A program made the translations under genes and the position numbers. The notes below the pieces were generated by a model. The model worked only from the letters and a program-made list of their open reading frames with translations. It made no database searches and was not told the DNA's origin. From positions 1 to 8,197 of the forward strand of contig JAPLOT010000175.1 in NCBI GenBank assembly GCA_026400595.1: DNA of 8,197 nucleotides, written 5' to 3'. The DNA comes from Alphaproteobacteria bacterium (GTDB lineage Bacteria; Pseudomonadota; Alphaproteobacteria; Rhizobiales; Aestuariivirgaceae). Below, piece by piece: positions 7,801 to 8,197 of the stretch (the stretch's first letter is position 1; each line of letters opens with the position of its first letter).

Positions 7801-8197
7801 GGCCTTCAGCTGGATCGAGATATAGGGCACGATTCCGATGACGGCGATGACCGCGACCAAGGCGCCCAGGGCCTCGCTCTTGCCGTAGCGCGCCGAGATG
7901 AAGTCGGCGATGGATGCAATGTTATGCCGCTTCGAGATGGCGGCAATGGCCTCGATGAGGCGCCACCCGAAGACGAAGACCAGGATCGGCCCCAGGTAGA
8001 TGGGGATGAAGTCCAGCCCGGTGCGCGCCGCGATGCCGACGCTGCCGAAATAGGTCCAGGACGTGCAGTAGACGCCCAGCGACAGGGCGTAGATCAGGGG
8101 CCTTCCGCCGCGCGGCCGGCGGCGCGGCTGCGAGTCGCCCCAGGTGGCGACGGCAAACAGGAGGCCGAGGTAGCCGAGGCCGACGAGCAGGATCGTC
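4870..8197 (-). CDS. Hybrid sensor histidine kinase with sodium/solute symporter, STAC, PAS and receiver domains (CrbS/CbrA-like), N-terminal tip beyond right edge
   Basis: The frame is open from the right edge to TGA at 4870-4872, with 1,108 visible residues. The TTG at 7860 lies inside the symporter domain and is not the real start. Upstream of it the frame holds a first membrane helix and LSLGVYCTSWTYFGSVG (about 38-54), typical of this family, so only some 5-15 residues are missing. Domains by visible residue: sodium:solute symporter with many membrane helices (1 to about 470); STAC (about 487-582, WRTTVSAERLEATVARYIG); PAS (about 585-700, DNVGQAIAVFDRD); coiled linker; HisKA with SHDILQPLNAAR, phosphoacceptor His753; HATPase with Asn867, DTGPGIP (894-900) and GLGLGLSI (922-929); receiver with Asp990, phosphoacceptor Asp1036, Thr1065 and Lys1086. 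All catalytic residues are present. CrbS and CbrA kinases with this fusion sense or transport small metabolites at the inner membrane; CrbS controls acetate use. The receiver may relay or buffer phosphate. The gene converges with its likely regulator, which is broken. Confidence 0.95.
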   Translation of the reverse strand, partial: TILLVGLGYLGLLFAVATWGDSQPRRRPRGGRPLIYALSLGVYCTSWTYFGSVGIAARTGLDFIPIYLGPILVFVFGWRLIEAIAAISKRHNIASIADFISARYGKSEALGALVAVIAVIGIVPYISIQLKAVSTSLQVINFAPLWQTGLPASASGIDGLSIMVAVTMGIFAILFGTRHIDTTEHQDGMILAIAVESIVKLVAFLLVGFFVVNGIMGGWGSFFARIAAAPQVEGLFSQGLDVAGLLVMPPGSDPDTFVLALPVNAGSQIFTMIAFIGGLSASTAMVIVECIALSIMVCNNLVVPLLLRQRDQERVAIHNDMGERLVLIRRWAIVLVLTLAYGYYRMIGSSAALAQVGLISFAAIAQLAPAFFGGLLWRRGTARGAMAGIAAGSTVWLYTLLLPSFVDAGWIGRGFVDDGPLGLAVLRPRMLFFMEFDPVTHGVLWSMIVNISTYVVVSLMRLPTAIERMQAASFVSREIPGPGAGFRLWRTTVSAERLEATVARYIGPARSRAAFAEYFAQRGGGNVVGQEADIRLFRFAEHLLASAVGVSSARLVIALMLERHSTHARGAMRLLDDASAAIQYNRDVLQSAIDNVGQAIAVFDRDMALICWNSQFQDYLSLSSEMTRVGAPMAEIVPAFLARTDSRQERSVDRLRKLMDTHDLFRERMTDTGKVLEIRSSSMPDGGVVVTFIDVTESVEAADALQRANESLERRVAERTAELTRLNKALAVAKSEADAANTSKTQFLAAASHDILQPLNAARLFAASLVERTRRTEESDLARNVDASLEAVEDILSALLDISRLDAGAMKPDVAPFRIDEMVQALALEFTPAAARKNLRLKVMPCGLTVETDRKLLRRVLQNLVANAIKYTRQGEVLMGCRRRGSKLRIEVHDTGPGIPADKRDVIFQEFQRLHGDDEQTGLGLGLSIVERIARVLNAPVTVRSTLERGSCFAIEVPVAAVGLPRLPAAKPQPLRTPGLPNAVTVLVIDNEKAILDGMETLLTGWGFIVHRARSQAEAVKALQAVGGKLDMILADYHLVREDGISVVRALRKRARKHIPAVLITADRSPAVADSAVAHDIHILRKPVKPAALRAAMAHVAVRTEAAE

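Noticed and set aside
7858..7860. TTG as the start of the sensor kinase
   Set aside because: The frame stays open upstream to the window edge and encodes a first membrane helix and the conserved LSLGVYCTSWTYFGS stretch, so the true start lies beyond 8197.
1..8197. Defence system, mobile element, CRISPR array or prophage
   Set aside because: No transposase, integrase, direct-repeat array, tRNA-linked attachment site or known defence domain is visible. All large frames are metabolic or signalling genes with uniform codon use.

Overview
The window reads as a GC-rich alphaproteobacterial chromosome, most likely Hyphomicrobiales (Rhizobiales) or a close relative. This is inferred from the strong GC bias at third codon positions, the style of the proteins (a two-domain MaeB malic enzyme and an SSS-STAC-histidine kinase hybrid) and tight gene packing. 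No genus can be named from the sequence alone. There are no RNA genes, CRISPR arrays, insertion sequences or phage genes.

Layout from left to right. (1) 1-1296, minus: the N-terminal 432 residues of a hydantoinase/oxoprolinase-family (HyuA-like) protein that runs off the left edge. (2) 1327-3621, minus: a complete 764-residue malic enzyme with a C-terminal phosphotransacetylase-like domain (maeB). It lies 30 bp upstream of the HyuA-like gene, so the two are probably co-transcribed. (3) 3622-3749: a 128-bp divergent promoter region. (4) 3750-4412, plus: a 220-residue protein I do not recognise. (5) 4436-4869, plus: a broken LuxR/FixJ-type response regulator. Its receiver domain is almost whole, but a deletion has removed the end of that domain, the linker and the first part of the helix-turn-helix, leaving the last HTH piece in another frame. 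(6) 4870-8197, minus: a hybrid sensor kinase made of a sodium/solute symporter domain, STAC, PAS, HisKA, HATPase and receiver domain. It is nearly complete and lacks only its first few residues beyond the right edge. Its stop codon directly abuts the last stop of the response-regulator remnant.

The kinase and broken regulator have the architecture of CrbS/CrbR-type pairs, which in gammaproteobacteria control acetate use through acs. The malic enzyme next door belongs to a class whose PTA-like domain senses acetyl-CoA. The neighbourhood therefore looks like a C2/C4 carbon-switch locus, but this is inference. The most notable observation is that the DNA-binding output of the two-component pair appears destroyed while the large kinase gene stays open throughout.
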